From JAUIAI01 sp049680625 (GTDB lineage Bacteria > Pseudomonadota > Gammaproteobacteria > Burkholderiales > Burkholderiaceae_E): DNA of 64,000 nucleotides. Numbering within the stretch: the stretch's first letter is position 1; each line of letters begins with the position of its first letter. This document shows, one piece after another, positions 62,636 to 64,000 of the stretch. The notes beneath the pieces are model-generated. The model did no database searches. It was not told the origin of the DNA and saw only the letters and a list, made by a program, of their open reading frames with translations. The DNA lies in the NCBI GenBank assembly GCA_049680625.1, contig JBAUID010000027.1:58635-122634 (forward strand), read 5' to 3'. A program made the translations under genes and the position numbers.

Positions 62636-63688
62636 ATGAGTTACCTCAAGCCACAATTTCGCCACCCACAGCTGCCAAAGAACGAACTCGGACTCACCAG
62701 CGCATCATACGAAGGTCTGATCTCAACCCTGTGCGCAGGCTGTGGACATGATTCGATCAGTGCCGCGGTCATCCAGGCCTGCTGGCGTCTCAACCTTGAG
62801 CCGCACCGCCTGGCCAAGGTGTCAGGTATTGGCTGTTCTTCAAAGTCGCCAACTTATTTTCTGAATCAGTCGCACGGATTCAATTCAGTGCATGGCCGAA
62901 TGCCGTCGGTGGCCACTGGTGCCAATGTCGCGAATCATGAACTGACCTATATTGGCGTTTCTGGCGACGGAGACAGTGCCTCTATTGGCATGGGCCAGTT
63001 TGCCCACGTTGTCCGGCGCAACCTGAACATGTTGTACCTGGTTGAAAACAATGGCTGTTATGGCTTAACCAAAGGCCAGGACTCGGCCACAGCCGACGCC
63101 GGATCAAAATCCAAAGGTGGCAAAGTCAATCAGTTTGAAAACATCGACCTGGTTGGCGTGGCACTGGAGATTGGGGCAACTTTTGTGGCGCGCAGTTTCT
63201 CTGGCGACAAAGAACAACTCGTCCCCTTGATTATGGCGGCCTTGAGCCATCGTGGATTTGCCCTGATAGATGTCATTTCGCCCTGCGTCACCTTTAACAA
63301 TCATGCCGGTTCTACTAAAAGCTACGACTACACGCGTGAACATGTACAGGCCGGCAATATCGTCGATTTTGTACCGCGGCGCGACGAAATCACAACCGAC
63401 TACAGAGAGGGCGAACGTCAGGCGGTTGAATTACACGACGGTTCTGTTGTCAACTTGGTGAAGGCGACACCAGACTACGATCCGCGAAATAAAGGCGCTG
63501 CGGTTCACGCCCTGCAAACCAGCCGCGAGAATGACGAAATCCTTACTGGCTTGCTCTATATTCACCCGGAGCAAGACGACTTTCACGGCATGATGAATAT
63601 GACCGAGACCCCATTGAATCAGCTGACCCAGGCGCAATTGTGCCCGGGCAACGATGTGTTGCAGTCAATCAATAAGAGCCTACGCTAA
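62636..63688 (+). CDS. korB: 2-oxoacid:acceptor oxidoreductase beta subunit
   Basis: A 350-residue thiamine-diphosphate-binding subunit. Family features are CAGCGHDSISAAVIQA (about 32-46), VSGIGCSSKSPTYFLN, HGRMPSVATGA, GDGDSASIGMGQF (ThDP/Mg site) and VENNGCYGLTKGQDSATAD. It forms the catalytic unit with KorA. AGGAAG precedes the ATG. No separate ferredoxin subunit follows; the FeS clusters are supplied by the GltD-like protein. Its stop is at 63688, followed by the Spondin-domain gene. Confidence 0.95.
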   Translation: MSYLKPQFRHPQLPKNELGLTSASYEGLISTLCAGCGHDSISAAVIQACWRLNLEPHRLAKVSGIGCSSKSPTYFLNQSHGFNSVHGRMPSVATGANVANHELTYIGVSGDGDSASIGMGQFAHVVRRNLNMLYLVENNGCYGLTKGQDSATADAGSKSKGGKVNQFENIDLVGVALEIGATFVARSFSGDKEQLVPLIMAALSHRGFALIDVISPCVTFNNHAGSTKSYDYTREHVQAGNIVDFVPRRDEITTDYREGERQAVELHDGSVVNLVKATPDYDPRNKGAAVHALQTSRENDEILTGLLYIHPEQDDFHGMMNMTETPLNQLTQAQLCPGNDVLQSINKSLR

Positions 63689-63803
63689 CCGCGCAGGCCA
63701 GAAAGATTCCAAACGCTTAACTTCTCGTGAGACTTTCGTGAGGACTTGAGGCGGGCCTGGTGGCCTACTGGTGATCCCATCCAGATTTCCACCAGGAGGA
63801 ACC

Positions 63804-64000
63804 GTGAAATTTTACTTATCCCTCGGCGTTTTCGCCACCACGATCGCCGTCACATCACTACTGTCAACGGCTGCGCATGCAGCCGATCTTGAAGTTCGAA
63901 TCGATAACCTGACCCGTGGTGTTCACTTTACCCCACTACTGGTTGCGACCCACCCCGAAGGAACCGCATTGTTTGCCGCTGGAGATGCTGCATCAGCCGG
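63804..64000 (+). CDS. Spondin_N-domain secreted protein, N-terminal fragment
   Basis: The first 65 codons only; the gene runs off the window. GTG 63804 follows AGGAGGAACC. A signal peptide covers about residues 1-26 (FYLSLGVFATTIAVTSLLSTAAHAA). The mature start DLEVRIDNLTRGVHFTPLLV and then THPEGTALFAAGDAAS match the opening of bacterial Spondin_N proteins, which are exported and of unknown role. No link to the oxidoreductase operon is evident; about 115 bases separate it from korB. Confidence 0.75.
   Translation, partial: MKFYLSLGVFATTIAVTSLLSTAAHAADLEVRIDNLTRGVHFTPLLVATHPEGTALFAAGDAASA

Overview
The window reads as chromosomal DNA of a gammaproteobacterium with GC in the mid-50s by eye. 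Markers are separate relA and spoT genes, the gmk-rpoZ-spoT order, the pmbA/yjgA pair, glnA next to ntrBC, and DUF4124 proteins. TRAP transport, a CYP153 alkane hydroxylase and a PEP-CTERM-type PrsK/PrsR pair suggest a free-living, probably marine, exopolysaccharide-making heterotroph. A Chromatiales- or Granulosicoccus-like lineage is only a guess. No insertion sequence, integrase, prophage or CRISPR array was seen.

Layout. 0-9 kb: a cut-off cysQ, an O-antigen-ligase-like polymerase/ligase, an orphan CYP153, xthA, a DUF4124-glutaredoxin protein, prlC, tRNA-Ala(GGC) and tRNA-Glu(UUC) behind a strong sigma-70 promoter, and a YdgA-like protein. 9-23 kb: an accessory catabolic region. It holds a PhoD-like phosphatase, a YwrD-type gamma-glutamyltransferase homologue, a complete TRAP transporter, and a leftward run of GNAT, SDR, LigI-like lactonase, carboxymuconolactone-decarboxylase-like protein, GST, aldo/keto reductase and flavin monooxygenase, with a divergent nitroreductase. 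23-28 kb: nitrogen control, DUF4124-ntrB-ntrC and glnA. The ntrB start is broken by a 7-base homopolymer. 28-41 kb: housekeeping genes hemW-rdgB-rph-PP2C-kinase, divergent yicC-gmk-rpoZ-spoT, greB, pmbA, yjgA, mog and a HAD phosphatase.

41-47 kb: a four-gene leftward cassette, rimB-like protease, rimK, amidohydrolase and a second divergent RimK, downstream of a relA that lacks its ACT domain. This is the part of the window most likely to hold an undescribed system, namely protein or peptide tailing with glutamate or another amino acid. 47-58 kb: exopolysaccharide control and supply, with prsK-prsR, a lytic transglycosylase, ugd, a mannose-1-phosphate guanylyltransferase/isomerase, galU, and a short BapA-prefix/Ig-like protein with no recognisable secretion or anchoring signal. 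58-64 kb: an SDR, then a three-gene operon (GltD-like FAD/Fe-S protein, KorA, KorB) likely to oxidise a 2-oxoacid, and the start of a secreted Spondin_N-domain protein.

Short tandem duplications of 11-18 bp recur across the window, mostly between genes and at gene ends. At least thirteen are listed.
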